Source: an uncultured Paracoccaceae bacterium
Lineage (GTDB): Bacteria > Pseudomonadota > Alphaproteobacteria > Rhodobacterales > Rhodobacteraceae
Assembly: GCA_947493335.1 (NCBI GenBank)
Contig: CANLQO010000002.1
Coordinates: 248,001 to 312,000, forward strand
Length of the DNA stretch: 64,000 nt
Direction: 5' to 3'
The notes under the pieces: generated by a model
Database searches by the model: none
What the model was told of the DNA's origin: nothing
Seen by the model: the letters and a program-made list of their open reading frames with translations, nothing else
Position numbers and translations under genes: made by a program
In this document: positions 16,694-25,829 of the stretch, one piece after another
Numbering within the stretch: position 1 is the stretch's first letter
How the letters are laid out: each line of letters begins with the position of its first letter

Positions 16694-18166
16694 TTGCCCT
16701 TACACCGTGACAGGCCATTATTTCCCACCCGTCGTCGGGTGATGCAGGGGGCGGCAGCGGCGGGTGCACTTTCCATGTCGCCGCTAAAGGTAAAAGCGCA
16801 GGGTATTGAACAGCTTTCATCTTATGCCGCCGAGCGCGCCAAGACCCTTGCAGCCGGGCGCGCCGTCGCCCTGCGCTTTCTTGTTCCCGTGGGGTCAGAG
16901 GCCAACGTCGCACCCGTGATTGCTGCGTTTACAGAGAAAACCGGGATCACGGTCGACCTTCATCCGATTGCGCTGGACGACATCAACACGCATCTGATCC
17001 TTAGCGCGTTTACGAATGATCAGCCCTACGACGTTGCCTTGCCCGCAACCTATGCGCTGCCCGATCTTGTCGATGCCGGGGCCATCCGGCCCCTGACTGA
17101 TTTTGCCCGCCGTCACGAACCTTTGGGATTGCGCAGCGGGGTCCTGTTTGATGTCGGCGATACCTATGATGGCGAAATCTATGGCTTTCAGGCTGATGGC
17201 GACACCTACGTCATGTTCTACAATGCCCGGCTTTTGAATGATCCGGCCGAACAGGACCGCTATCTGGCGCAAACTGGCACGCCACTGACAATCCCGGACA
17301 CCTGGGAAGAACTTGATCAGCAGATGGCCTTTTTTCATCGGCCCGACGCAGGCCTTTATGGCGGTGCGCTTTTTCGGGTGTCCGGGTACCTCGCGTGGGA
17401 ATGGTGGGTGCGATTTCATGCCAAGGGCGTCTGGCCCTTCGCGCCTGATATGACCCCGCAGATTGCCGGTGAGGCCGGCGTTGCCGCCCTGACAGAGCTG
17501 ATTGCCGCATCCGCATTTCTTGTCCCCGAAGCCGCCACGCTGGGCCTTTTCGAGAATTGGCAACGTTTTGGCCGCGGTGATGTCTATTGCAACATCGGCT
17601 GGGGCGGCACGCAGAAGTATCTGAACGGCCCTGAGTCCGCGATCCGCGATGACCTCGTGTTTGGTCCGACACCCGGGGGCGTGGTTGACGGGGAAATCCT
17701 GCGTGCGCCCTATTTTAATTGGGGCTGGGATTATGTTGTCAGTCAGGCCAGCACCGAACCTGAGATCGCCTATCTCTTTTCACTGTTCGCCAGCAGCCCT
17801 GATATCTCAACCCACTCAGTCCGGGCCCGGGACGGTTATTTTGATCCATTCCGCACAGAACACTACGCGGATCCGATCATCCGAGAGGTCTATTCAGACC
17901 CCTTTCTTGATGTGCACCGTGAGAGCCTGCAAAATTCAATCCCCGACCTCTATCTGGCCAATCAAAGCGAGTATTTCAGCGTGCTGAACAACTGGCTTGA
18001 TGCCGCCATGAACCAAGAGATCAGTCCTCATGAGGCACTGGTGCGCACAACGCAGGATTGGTCCCTGATCACCCTGCGCGCCGGGGTGGACAGCCAGACC
18101 GAACGTTGGGCACGTCTGCGGGCAAAGTATCCGGAACCGACGCGCTCCCGCCTTCGCGATCTATAA
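16694..18166 (+). CDS. ABC-type extracellular solute-binding protein, Tat-exported, orphan
   Basis: 490 residues from a TTG start at 16694 with AAGGAG 6-7 bp upstream. The TTG is supported because it brings in the twin-arginine motif PTRRRVMQGAAAAGAL; the next in-frame ATG (16742) would cut it off. The rest is a family-1 extracellular binding-protein fold (LRFLVPVGSEANVAPVIAAFTEKTGI near residue 60). No permease or ATPase gene for it is adjacent: the ABC genes that follow are convergent and have their own binding protein (thiB). The ligand is unknown. Divergence from the hybrid kinase suggests a sensory co-receptor role, as with TorT-TorS. Confidence 0.8.
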   Translation: MPLHRDRPLFPTRRRVMQGAAAAGALSMSPLKVKAQGIEQLSSYAAERAKTLAAGRAVALRFLVPVGSEANVAPVIAAFTEKTGITVDLHPIALDDINTHLILSAFTNDQPYDVALPATYALPDLVDAGAIRPLTDFARRHEPLGLRSGVLFDVGDTYDGEIYGFQADGDTYVMFYNARLLNDPAEQDRYLAQTGTPLTIPDTWEELDQQMAFFHRPDAGLYGGALFRVSGYLAWEWWVRFHAKGVWPFAPDMTPQIAGEAGVAALTELIAASAFLVPEAATLGLFENWQRFGRGDVYCNIGWGGTQKYLNGPESAIRDDLVFGPTPGGVVDGEILRAPYFNWGWDYVVSQASTEPEIAYLFSLFASSPDISTHSVRARDGYFDPFRTEHYADPIIREVYSDPFLDVHRESLQNSIPDLYLANQSEYFSVLNNWLDAAMNQEISPHEALVRTTQDWSLITLRAGVDSQTERWARLRAKYPEPTRSRLRDL

Positions 18167-18170
18167 GCGC

Positions 18171-18857
18171 CTATTTCCCAAGATAGGCTTTCAGCGCTTC
18201 GGGTGGGTCTGCAAAAAGTTCCTGCGTCGGCACAGGCGGGGCAGCGACACCGGCACTGACCAAAATCACCTGATCCGCCGCACGCTGTGCATCGTCAGGG
18301 TCATGGGTCACCATCAGCACCGTGCGCCCGACCAGCTTTTCGCGCACAAGCGCAAGCATTTCGGCCCGCATGCCGGGGCCAAGTGCAGCAAAGGGTTCGT
18401 CAAGCAGGACCACGGGTCGATCCGCCACAAGCAACCGCGCAAGGGCCGCGCGGCTTTGCTGGCCACCTGACATCGCGGCGGGCTTGCGCTGTTCCATGCC
18501 GTCCAGTCCTACGGCCCGCAGCGCCTCTGCCACCGCCAAGAGATCCGTCTGTGACAATTTGAGGTCAGGGCGTAGCCCCAGACCAACGTTTTGTGCGATT
18601 GTCAGGTGCGGAAACAGGTTGTTGTCCTGAAAAAGCGTCGAGATCGGGCGCGCACCGGGCGCGGCGTCGGTGATATCCTGATCCTGCCAAAGCACGCGGC
18701 CGGCTGCCCCGTCCTGAAATCCTGCAATCGCGGCAAGCAGCGTCGACTTGCCACCGCCAGATGGGCCAATGATCGCCGTAATCCCCGGTTGCACCGTCAG
18801 ATTGGCAGACAGCTGGAATGCACCCAGAAAGATGCGCAATCCATCAAGCGTCAGCAT
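18171..18857 (-). CDS. thiQ: Thiamine ABC transporter ATP-binding protein
   Basis: 228 residues. A complete ABC ATPase: Walker A GPSGGGKST (about residues 33-41), Q-loop LFQDNNLFPHLT, signature MSGGQQSRAALAR, Walker B VVLLDEPFAALG and the H-loop VTHDPDDA. It is short, as ThiQ proteins are, with no C-terminal regulatory domain. It powers import of thiamine or its phosphates together with ThiB and ThiP. The start overlaps the end of thiP by 14 bp, and the whole unit lies behind a TPP riboswitch at 21381-21480. Confidence 0.93.
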   Translation of the reverse strand: MLTLDGLRIFLGAFQLSANLTVQPGITAIIGPSGGGKSTLLAAIAGFQDGAAGRVLWQDQDITDAAPGARPISTLFQDNNLFPHLTIAQNVGLGLRPDLKLSQTDLLAVAEALRAVGLDGMEQRKPAAMSGGQQSRAALARLLVADRPVVLLDEPFAALGPGMRAEMLALVREKLVGRTVLMVTHDPDDAQRAADQVILVSAGVAAPPVPTQELFADPPEALKAYLGK

Positions 18858-20352
18858 CGCGGCGGCCTCCCTGATCGCACAGCCAGAACAGCAACAGTGA
18901 CAGCGCCAGCAACAAGAGGCCAGCGCCTGCCGCCGCCTCCATCCGATAGGACCCCATCAGCCGGTACATGGCCAGCGGCAGCGTTTCCTGTGCCTCGCCC
19001 GCAAACAGCGTGATCACCCCCAGATCCCCCATCGACAGCGCCGCAGCCAACCCTGCCGCAAACCCCAAGGGCCTTCGGATGCGCGGAAAAACAACGATGC
19101 GCAACCTGTTCCATCCCTGCATCCCCAGACTTTCGGCCAACTTTCCATAGTCCGCCTTCACATCCGCGACCGCTGGGCCGATTGCCCGCACGGCAAAGGG
19201 CAGCGCCAGCGTGGCATTCACCAGAATGGTCACTGGCAGGGCCACACTCCGCGGCGAGACAAAAGGATAGACCAACACAAAAAGACCGGTCCCCATCACC
19301 AGCCCAGAGGCTGCCAGCGGCATCACCCCGATGACCGAAACCGCCACGCCGCCGCGCAAGGACAATGCAACGGCAAGGACAACACACAACCCGGCCGAAC
19401 CTGTCGCCACCATGATCGACCGCCCCGCGGCGGCCCAAACTGCACTCGGCATCTCGATCAGGCCGGGCACGCCGCGCAGTACCACCATCGCAAGCGGCAA
19501 CAGCAAGAACAACGCAACCAGCGACAGGGCTGCGGCGTCAACGGCGGCGCGTCCCTGATCCCACCGCTGCACAATCCGGTCCATGCCGCGCCCCATGCCT
19601 TGGGTCGGCGTGACCTGCCACGCCACAAACGCCGCCGACAAGCCCAGTCCGAACTGGATGCAGGCCAGCAGGGCCGCGCGCCCCAGATCGAAATCGAACT
19701 GGATCGCCTGATAGATCGCAAGCTCCACAGTCGTGGCTCTTGGTCCGCCACCCAGCGTCAGCGCCACGGCAAAGCTTGTCAGACAAATCAGAAAGATCAC
19801 CAGTGCCGCACCCGGCACGACCCGCGCCAGCATCGGCACTTCCAACAGCCGGAAGACCGACCCGTTGAGCGAGGCGACAAGCCGGAAACGTTCTGCCGGG
19901 ATCGCCTGCCAGCCTTGCAGGATCAGCCGCACCGCCAAGGGCAAATTGAAGAACACATGCGCCAGCACCACGCCCCAAAAACCGTAGATGCTGATCTGCG
20001 GCAGACCGACTGCGGCCAACGCGCTGTTGATCACGCCACCGCGCCCAAAGACCGCCAAAAGACCCAGCACAGCGACAATGACCGGCAACAGAAACGGCGC
20101 ACCCAAAAGCGTGATCAGAATGCGCCGCCCCCGAAACGACCGCCGGGCCAGCGCCCGGGCCGCTGGGATGGCCAGCACCACACTCAGCATCGCAGACATG
20201 ATCGCTTGTGTGATTGTAAACCGGACCGCCGCCCAATCAGCCGCGGATAATCCGCGACCAAGTTCTGCCCGCCAGCCGACTGCGGCAAGGGTGCCAAGGG
20301 TCAACCCCAGCACCAGCGCCATCGCCAGCCATGCGGGCAGCTTTTGGATCAC
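18844..20352 (-). CDS. thiP: Thiamine ABC transporter permease
   Basis: 502 residues from a GTG at 20352 that forms a GTGA overlap with the thiB stop; an earlier GTG at 20373 is also possible. Two MetI-like permease halves are visible, each with an EAA-type loop (one near RFRLVASLNGSVFRLLEVPML, the other near LAESLGMQGWNRLRIVVFP), and about twelve hydrophobic helices in all. This duplicated architecture is the rule for ThiP. It forms the membrane channel for the ThiB-delivered ligand. Confidence 0.92.
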   Translation of the reverse strand: MIQKLPAWLAMALVLGLTLGTLAAVGWRAELGRGLSAADWAAVRFTITQAIMSAMLSVVLAIPAARALARRSFRGRRILITLLGAPFLLPVIVAVLGLLAVFGRGGVINSALAAVGLPQISIYGFWGVVLAHVFFNLPLAVRLILQGWQAIPAERFRLVASLNGSVFRLLEVPMLARVVPGAALVIFLICLTSFAVALTLGGGPRATTVELAIYQAIQFDFDLGRAALLACIQFGLGLSAAFVAWQVTPTQGMGRGMDRIVQRWDQGRAAVDAAALSLVALFLLLPLAMVVLRGVPGLIEMPSAVWAAAGRSIMVATGSAGLCVVLAVALSLRGGVAVSVIGVMPLAASGLVMGTGLFVLVYPFVSPRSVALPVTILVNATLALPFAVRAIGPAVADVKADYGKLAESLGMQGWNRLRIVVFPRIRRPLGFAAGLAAALSMGDLGVITLFAGEAQETLPLAMYRLMGSYRMEAAAGAGLLLLALSLLLFWLCDQGGRRDADA

Positions 20353-21332
20353 TGCGACAGCGCCGCGCGCCACTCTTCCAACGCGCCGTCACGGGCGGCG
20401 GCAGCGGCATCGGATGACAAAAGCAGGGCCTTGTTCGGCGTCACCAAAGTTTCAAAACCTGCAGGCAGCCCTTCGGCGGGCAGCTTGGCAGGGTACATCC
20501 AGTTGGTCGTCGGGATGATCGACTGGAATCCGTCTGACACCATGAAGGCAAGGAACTGATCGGCCAATTCGGGCTGATCCGTGCCGGCCAGCTTTCCGGC
20601 CACTTCGACCTGCATGTAGTGGCCCTCGTCAAAAGCCCATGCGACCTTGCTGTCGTCTTCTTCGGCGATCAGGTGATAGGCAGGCGAGGTGGTATAGGAC
20701 AGCACCGCGTCAGCCTCTCCCTCCAGAAACAGCCCGTAAGCCTCGCTCCAGCCGGGCGTAACCGTGACGATGTTGTCGGCCAGCGCCGCCCAGACGTCTG
20801 CCGCCTCATCCCCATAGGCGGCCTTGACCCACATCAGCAGGCCCAGACCCGGCGTGGAAGAGCGCGGATCCTGAATAAGGATCTTGGCGTCGCTCTCGGC
20901 CAGTGCCTTCAGGGACGTTGCGGCATCTTCGCCCGCGTTGCCGACAAAGGCAAAGTAGCCCCAGTCAAACGGCAGAAACTCTGCATCGTCCCACGAAATC
21001 GGCAAGTCCAGTTCGGCGCTCACGCCATGCGGGGCAAAGAGGCCCGTCGCGCGCGCCGCCGCCGTCAGGTTGGTATCAAGGCCCAGAACAACATCGGCGT
21101 CGCTGCCTTTGCCCTCCAACTGCAGTCGCGCCAGCAATGCCGCGCCGTCGCCTGCGCCGGTAAACACCAGATCGCAGTTGCAGATCTCTTCAAATGCCGC
21201 TTCGACCGCCGGGCCGGGGCCCCAATCACTGACAAAGCTGTCGTAGGTCATCACGTTGAGCGTTGGCGTCTCGGCCATGGCACTTGTCGCGCACAGGGCT
21301 GCTGCAACGCTGATGGATAGGGTGGTTTTCAT
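20349..21332 (-). CDS. thiB: Thiamine ABC transporter periplasmic binding protein
   Basis: 327 residues from the ATG at 21332, which has GGAGGA 5 bp upstream; the upstream extension of the frame lies in the riboswitch leader. Sec signal peptide MKTTLSISVAAALCATSAMA. The mature part has the ThiB pattern LNVMTYDSFVSDWGPGPAVEAAFEE and later FLPFDWGYFAFV and SYTTSPAYH. It binds thiamine, TMP or TPP in the periplasm. It is the first gene of thiBPQ, controlled by the TPP riboswitch directly upstream. Confidence 0.94.
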   Translation of the reverse strand: MKTTLSISVAAALCATSAMAETPTLNVMTYDSFVSDWGPGPAVEAAFEEICNCDLVFTGAGDGAALLARLQLEGKGSDADVVLGLDTNLTAAARATGLFAPHGVSAELDLPISWDDAEFLPFDWGYFAFVGNAGEDAATSLKALAESDAKILIQDPRSSTPGLGLLMWVKAAYGDEAADVWAALADNIVTVTPGWSEAYGLFLEGEADAVLSYTTSPAYHLIAEEDDSKVAWAFDEGHYMQVEVAGKLAGTDQPELADQFLAFMVSDGFQSIIPTTNWMYPAKLPAEGLPAGFETLVTPNKALLLSSDAAAAARDGALEEWRAALSQ

Positions 21333-21380
21333 ATCGTCCTCCATGAGCGGGCAGGCGAATGGGGGACTGCGGAATTGCAA

Positions 21381-21480
21381 GACCTTCCCTCCGCCGGTCC
21401 TAACCGGTTCAGGTTCAACGGGTCAGCTTTCGCAATCTCAGGCCTGATGGCCCCCCCGAGGTACGGGGGAACCTAGGGTC
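21381..21480 (-). ncRNA. TPP riboswitch (THI element) controlling thiBPQ
   Basis: Read on the minus strand, the leader contains CTGAGA (21436-21441), then ACCCGTTGAACCTGA, and then GACCGGCGGAGGGAAGG. These are the conserved blocks of the THI element, in the right order and spacing. GACC at the 5' end (21477-21480) can pair with GGTC at the 3' end (21381-21384) to close stem P1. The element ends about 50 nt before the thiB ATG, long enough to mask or expose the GGAGGA ribosome site. Its 5' end is only 23 bp after the stop of the RND permease gene, which leaves almost no space for a separate promoter. Confidence 0.93.
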
Positions 21481-21503
21481 ATGTCAGACAAAGGGCAAGT
21501 GGG

Positions 21504-24500
21504 TCATTCCGCCGCGACAAGACGTCTTTGCCGCCGCGCGTCCAGCCGTTCGGCCATATTTGCCCCCAGCATCAACATGGCCGGTGTCACCACCAGTGTC
21601 AGCACCGTGGCGATGACCAATCCGCCTGCAATCGCGCTGGACAATTCTGTCCACCACTGTGTGGAGGGCGCGCCATAAACGATCTCGCGCGTGCCAAAAT
21701 TCAGGTTCACACCAATCACCATCGGCATAAGTCCAAGCGCCGTGGTGACAGAGGTCAGGACAACAGGCCGCAGACGCTGTGCGCCGGTCCGCAGCGCCGC
21801 CTCTTTCGCGGATCGGCCTGCGCGGCGCATGTCGTTGTAGGTATCGATCAGGATGATGTTGTTGTTCACCACGATCCCCGCCAGCGCGATAATGCCGATC
21901 CCGACCATCACGATCCCAAACGGGCGGCCTGTCACGATCAGCCCCAGCAGAACACCCGCGATGGAAAAGACAATCGCGCTCATCACGACAAAGGCCTGAT
22001 AGAAGCTGTTGAACTGCAGCACGAGGATCACGAACATCAGGAACACGGCAGAGGCAAAGGCGCTCATCAGGAACACCATCGTCTCGGCCTGATCCTCTGC
22101 TTCGCCCGCGAACGCATAATTGGCCCCATCGGGCAAACCCGTCTCCTCGAGTGCTGCGGTTAACGCCAGAACCTGATCGTTCACCAACACATCAGGGGCG
22201 ACGTTCGATTCAATCGTGACCACGCGTTTCTGATCCAGCCGGACAATGGTGCCGACCCGCTCTGACGGCTCAAACGTCACGAAGTTTGAAATCGGCACCA
22301 GCCCCGATGACGTCGGCACCCGCAGGTTGCCCAATTCCGCCAGCGACCGTTCTTCACGCGGGAAACGCACCCGAATATCCAGTGATCCATCGGTGTCATC
22401 AGGTCGATAGTCCGCGACCGTGATCCCTTGGGTTAGCAGTTGCACCGCCTGCCCCAGCAGGCTGACATCGGCACCAAAACGCGCGGCCTCAGCTCGGTTG
22501 ACGTTGATCGACACTTCAACACCGGGCAAGGGCCGGGTGTCCGTGACGTCCGTGAACCCCCCGATTTCATCCATCAGGCGGCGCACCGTCTCCACCGCTT
22601 CTGCCTGCGTTTCGGGCGACTTGGCCGTCACCTCCAGGCTAATCGGCTTGCCATCTGTCGGGCCACCGCTATCGGTCTGGACCTGCACATCAATGCCCGC
22701 GATATCCGCAACACTTGCGCGAATATCCTCACCAATTTCCGCCGCCGTGCGTCTTGTGTCCCAATCGGTCAGTTCAAGCTGCAGCGTGCCGATCGTCTCT
22801 TCATCACCACGCCCCGCGCTCATCATAGACCGGGCGTAGACACTCGCCACTTCGTCGTAGCCCAGCACACGGTCCTCCACCGCGCGCACCAGCGCATCAC
22901 GTTCGAAGATCGAGAAATTGTCCCGCGCCCGCACCTGCACCTGCATGAATTCGGGTTCAACGTTGGGAAAGAACGTCACCCCGCTGCCGAATTGCCCATA
23001 CAGCTGGAAAGTGCCCAAAAGCATCGCCAGCGCCAGCAGCACGGTCGCGGCTGGTCGCAGGATCGCCCATTGCAACAGGCGCACATAGGCACCCGTCAGC
23101 CCGCCGATCTCGCGCGGATCGCCCGCCTCTGCCGCGTGCAAAGCGGCCTTGGCCTTGGCCGATTGCGGTTGCCGCTTGCCGATCAATCCACCCACCACCG
23201 GGATAAAGATCAGCGCCATAAAGAGTGAGGCAAAAAGCGTCAGGATCACGGTGATCGGCAGGAATTTCATGAACTCGCCCACCATCCCGGTCCAAAAGAG
23301 CAGCGGGAAAAAGACGCTTAGCGTGGTCAGGGTCGAGGCGATGATCGGCCAGGCCATGCGTTTGGCGGCAAAGGCATAAGCCTCTTTCGCGCTGGCCCCT
23401 TCCTGCAATCGCCGGTCCGCCAGTTCTGTCGTGACAATTGCCCCGTCCACCAGCATCCCCACCACCAGAATCAGCGAAAAGAGGACCACGATATTCATCG
23501 TGTAACCCATGACCCACAAGGCCGTGACACCGGCCAGAAACGCACCGGGAATGGCCAGACCCACCAGCAATGATGACCTTGGCCCCAGTGCAAAAACGAC
23601 CACGATCATCACCAGAATGACCGCGGCGATCACGTTCGCCTCCAGATCATTCAGCATGGTTTCCACCTGCTCGGACTGGTCCTGCAGATAGGTGACTTCA
23701 ACTGTGTCGGGCCAATCAACGCTGATCTCATCCACCAGCGCCTGCACCTCTTGCACGGTTTCGATGATATTCGCGCCAGAGCGTTTCTTGACCTCTAGCG
23801 CCAGCGCGGGCTGGCCGTTGATCCGGGCAAATCCGCTGGGGTCCTCAAACGTGCGGCGGATCGTGGCGACATCAGCAAAAGTCACCACCGCATTGCCGCG
23901 CACCTTGATCGGCATCGCCATCACATCATCCAGATCTTCGATCAGACCGGGCACCTTCAGAACGATGCGGCCCGCCCCGGTTTCGATCGCGCCCGCCGCA
24001 ATCAGGCGATTATTGCGCTGGATTTGGCTGATGAGCTCATCAAACGACAAATTATATGTCTGGAACACCGTGGGGTCGATCAGGACCTCCATGAATTCCG
24101 TGCGCTGACCGCCGATATCAACCTCAAGCACGCCACTCAGACCTTCAAGCTGGTCCTTCATGTCATCGGCAAGATTGTTCAGCGTCCGTTCTGGCACCGG
24201 GCCGGACAGAATGGCCGTGATGATCGGGAAAAGCGCGGTGTTGATCTCTGTGATCGTGATATCCTGCGCGCCCTCGGGCAGTTCGCTGTTGGCGCGATCC
24301 GCGGCCTCGCGCACCTTGTCCAGACCTTCCTGCGCATCAAAACCGGGGTTAAACTCCAACTCGATACTGGCAAACCCTTCAGAGGCGTGTGCCTCCATCG
24401 CTTGCAAGCCGGTGATCGACCCGAATTCTGTCTCCATCGGCTCGATCAGCAGACGCTCTGCATCGCCGGGGCTGATCCCATCGAGACTGGTCGAGGCATA

Positions 24501-24638
24501 GAAAAGCGGGATCGGGATTTCCGGGTTCGCCTCTTTCGGGATGGCGCTATAGGCCAAAGCACCAACGCCCAATATCAGCAAAAGCGCCATGACGGCCACG
24601 CGCGACCGCGAGAATGCAGCGTCAATGATCGCGTTCAT
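21504..24638 (-). CDS. RND family efflux transporter permease (AcrB/MexF-like)
   Basis: 1044 residues, normal for the HAE/hydrophobe-exporter RND family. N-terminal helix, a long periplasmic porter domain, a central block of helices with the proton-relay aspartate motif GMLVDGAIVTTELADRRLQEG, a second porter domain, and a second helix block with NNNIILIDTYNDMRRAGRSAKEAA. It is a proton-driven inner-membrane pump that would work with the adaptor encoded just upstream (4-bp overlap) and an outer-membrane TolC-type channel that is not in the window. Substrates cannot be predicted. Confidence 0.92.
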   Translation of the reverse strand: MNAIIDAAFSRSRVAVMALLLILGVGALAYSAIPKEANPEIPIPLFYASTSLDGISPGDAERLLIEPMETEFGSITGLQAMEAHASEGFASIELEFNPGFDAQEGLDKVREAADRANSELPEGAQDITITEINTALFPIITAILSGPVPERTLNNLADDMKDQLEGLSGVLEVDIGGQRTEFMEVLIDPTVFQTYNLSFDELISQIQRNNRLIAAGAIETGAGRIVLKVPGLIEDLDDVMAMPIKVRGNAVVTFADVATIRRTFEDPSGFARINGQPALALEVKKRSGANIIETVQEVQALVDEISVDWPDTVEVTYLQDQSEQVETMLNDLEANVIAAVILVMIVVVFALGPRSSLLVGLAIPGAFLAGVTALWVMGYTMNIVVLFSLILVVGMLVDGAIVTTELADRRLQEGASAKEAYAFAAKRMAWPIIASTLTTLSVFFPLLFWTGMVGEFMKFLPITVILTLFASLFMALIFIPVVGGLIGKRQPQSAKAKAALHAAEAGDPREIGGLTGAYVRLLQWAILRPAATVLLALAMLLGTFQLYGQFGSGVTFFPNVEPEFMQVQVRARDNFSIFERDALVRAVEDRVLGYDEVASVYARSMMSAGRGDEETIGTLQLELTDWDTRRTAAEIGEDIRASVADIAGIDVQVQTDSGGPTDGKPISLEVTAKSPETQAEAVETVRRLMDEIGGFTDVTDTRPLPGVEVSINVNRAEAARFGADVSLLGQAVQLLTQGITVADYRPDDTDGSLDIRVRFPREERSLAELGNLRVPTSSGLVPISNFVTFEPSERVGTIVRLDQKRVVTIESNVAPDVLVNDQVLALTAALEETGLPDGANYAFAGEAEDQAETMVFLMSAFASAVFLMFVILVLQFNSFYQAFVVMSAIVFSIAGVLLGLIVTGRPFGIVMVGIGIIALAGIVVNNNIILIDTYNDMRRAGRSAKEAALRTGAQRLRPVVLTSVTTALGLMPMVIGVNLNFGTREIVYGAPSTQWWTELSSAIAGGLVIATVLTLVVTPAMLMLGANMAERLDARRQRRLVAAE

Positions 24639-25753
24639 GATTGCGGCTCCTCTGGCTGGGGTGAGACGACCTCACCCTCGCTGACGAAACCTTGCCCAAC
24701 GGTCACGATATCCACCGTCTCGGGCAGGCCCGTCACCCAAACGCCGTCGATCTGCGCACTGACGACGTCGATGGGAAAGAAGGCCACGACGTTGTCGGCA
24801 TCCACCGTCTTGACGCCAAGCCGACCATCGGTGTCGAGCGATACGATGCTGGGCGACAGAAAATGCGCCACCACATCACCTGTCGGGATGCTGATTTCGG
24901 CCGAGATGCCTGCAGGGATCGCACCGTCTTCGTTTGGCACTTCGATTTCGGTCAGAAAGGTCCGCGTTTCTGCCGCAGCCGACGTGCCAACAAAACTGAC
25001 GACCCCTTCGCGGACTTCGCCGGTGATGAAGGCTACCGTTGCTGGCTGACCATCCTGAATGGCATTCAGGGATTGCTGCGGCACCTGAATGGACACCGTC
25101 AGCGGCGTGTTGTCGACGATCCGGCCAATCTCTGTCCCGGCTGACACGAATTCACCCGGATCCAGGTCAAGCGTCTCAATCCGCCCGTCAAAGGGCGCCA
25201 GGATCATGGCGTTGTCCACTGCATCCTGTGCCGCGATGACCTGATTTTCGGCAGAATCCACCATTGCCTGATCCTGTGACACACGATCAGCCGTCGCCAC
25301 CCCGCGTTCAAATAGCGCTTGTGTGTCGGCAAGGTCTTCGCGCGCGCGGTTCAGGTCCTCTGTTGCGCGGGATAAATCCGCCTCGGCCCGTTTGACCGAG
25401 ATGCGGGCAATCATGTCCCCGCGCGAAACATTCTGACCCTTCTCAACAAAGACTTCGGCGACATCTCCGGTGGTCTCGGCACGCAACGCGCTGTCACGGT
25501 CCGGCAAGGCCTGCCCTTCGGCCTGAAAGAATTGCGTGACCGCCTCAGCAACAGATCGCCGCACCGCGACCGAGACCGGTGCGACCTCCAGTCGTTCAAC
25601 CTTTTGGTCTGCATCATCCGCCGGGGCGACAAAGCCGCTTCCCATCCAGCCGACAACGGCCAGCGTCAGGATGACCGCAATCCATGTCGACCGCCCCGCC
25701 CCCTTATCATCCTGAAACGTCAATGGCGTCGGCGAAGCGGTGGGTTCGGACAT
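24635..25753 (-). CDS. RND efflux periplasmic adaptor (membrane fusion protein)
   Basis: 372 residues from the ATG at 25753 with GGAGG about 6 bp upstream; a TTG at 25765 is the upstream alternative. One N-terminal membrane helix (STWIAVILTLAVVGWMGSGFV) anchors it. A barrel-sandwich/lipoyl hybrid split by a helical hairpin follows (ETTGDVAEVFVEKGQNVSRGDMIARI ... DLSRATEDLNRAREDLADTQALFERGVA ... ILAPFDGRIETLDLDPGEFV), which is diagnostic of HlyD/AcrA adaptors. It links the pump to an outer-membrane channel. An inverted repeat at 25788-25804 lies in its promoter region. Confidence 0.92.
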   Translation of the reverse strand: MSEPTASPTPLTFQDDKGAGRSTWIAVILTLAVVGWMGSGFVAPADDADQKVERLEVAPVSVAVRRSVAEAVTQFFQAEGQALPDRDSALRAETTGDVAEVFVEKGQNVSRGDMIARISVKRAEADLSRATEDLNRAREDLADTQALFERGVATADRVSQDQAMVDSAENQVIAAQDAVDNAMILAPFDGRIETLDLDPGEFVSAGTEIGRIVDNTPLTVSIQVPQQSLNAIQDGQPATVAFITGEVREGVVSFVGTSAAAETRTFLTEIEVPNEDGAIPAGISAEISIPTGDVVAHFLSPSIVSLDTDGRLGVKTVDADNVVAFFPIDVVSAQIDGVWVTGLPETVDIVTVGQGFVSEGEVVSPQPEEPQS

Positions 25754-25787
25754 CTTGGCCTCCAACGGGCGAACTTCAAATTGGTGT

Positions 25788-25804
25788 TATATCGGCGTGA
25801 TATA
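25788..25804. promoter_or_regulatory. Inverted repeat in the RND operon promoter region
   Basis: TATATC (25788-25793) and GATATA (25799-25804) form a perfect inverted repeat with a 5-nt spacer, framed by AAATTG (25778-25783) and CAATTT (25807-25812). The nested symmetry, 35 bp upstream of the adaptor start, is typical of an operator for a TetR- or MarR-type repressor. No regulator gene is adjacent. Confidence 0.4.
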
Positions 25805-25829
25805 GGCAATTTCCGGCGGCACACTAGTG

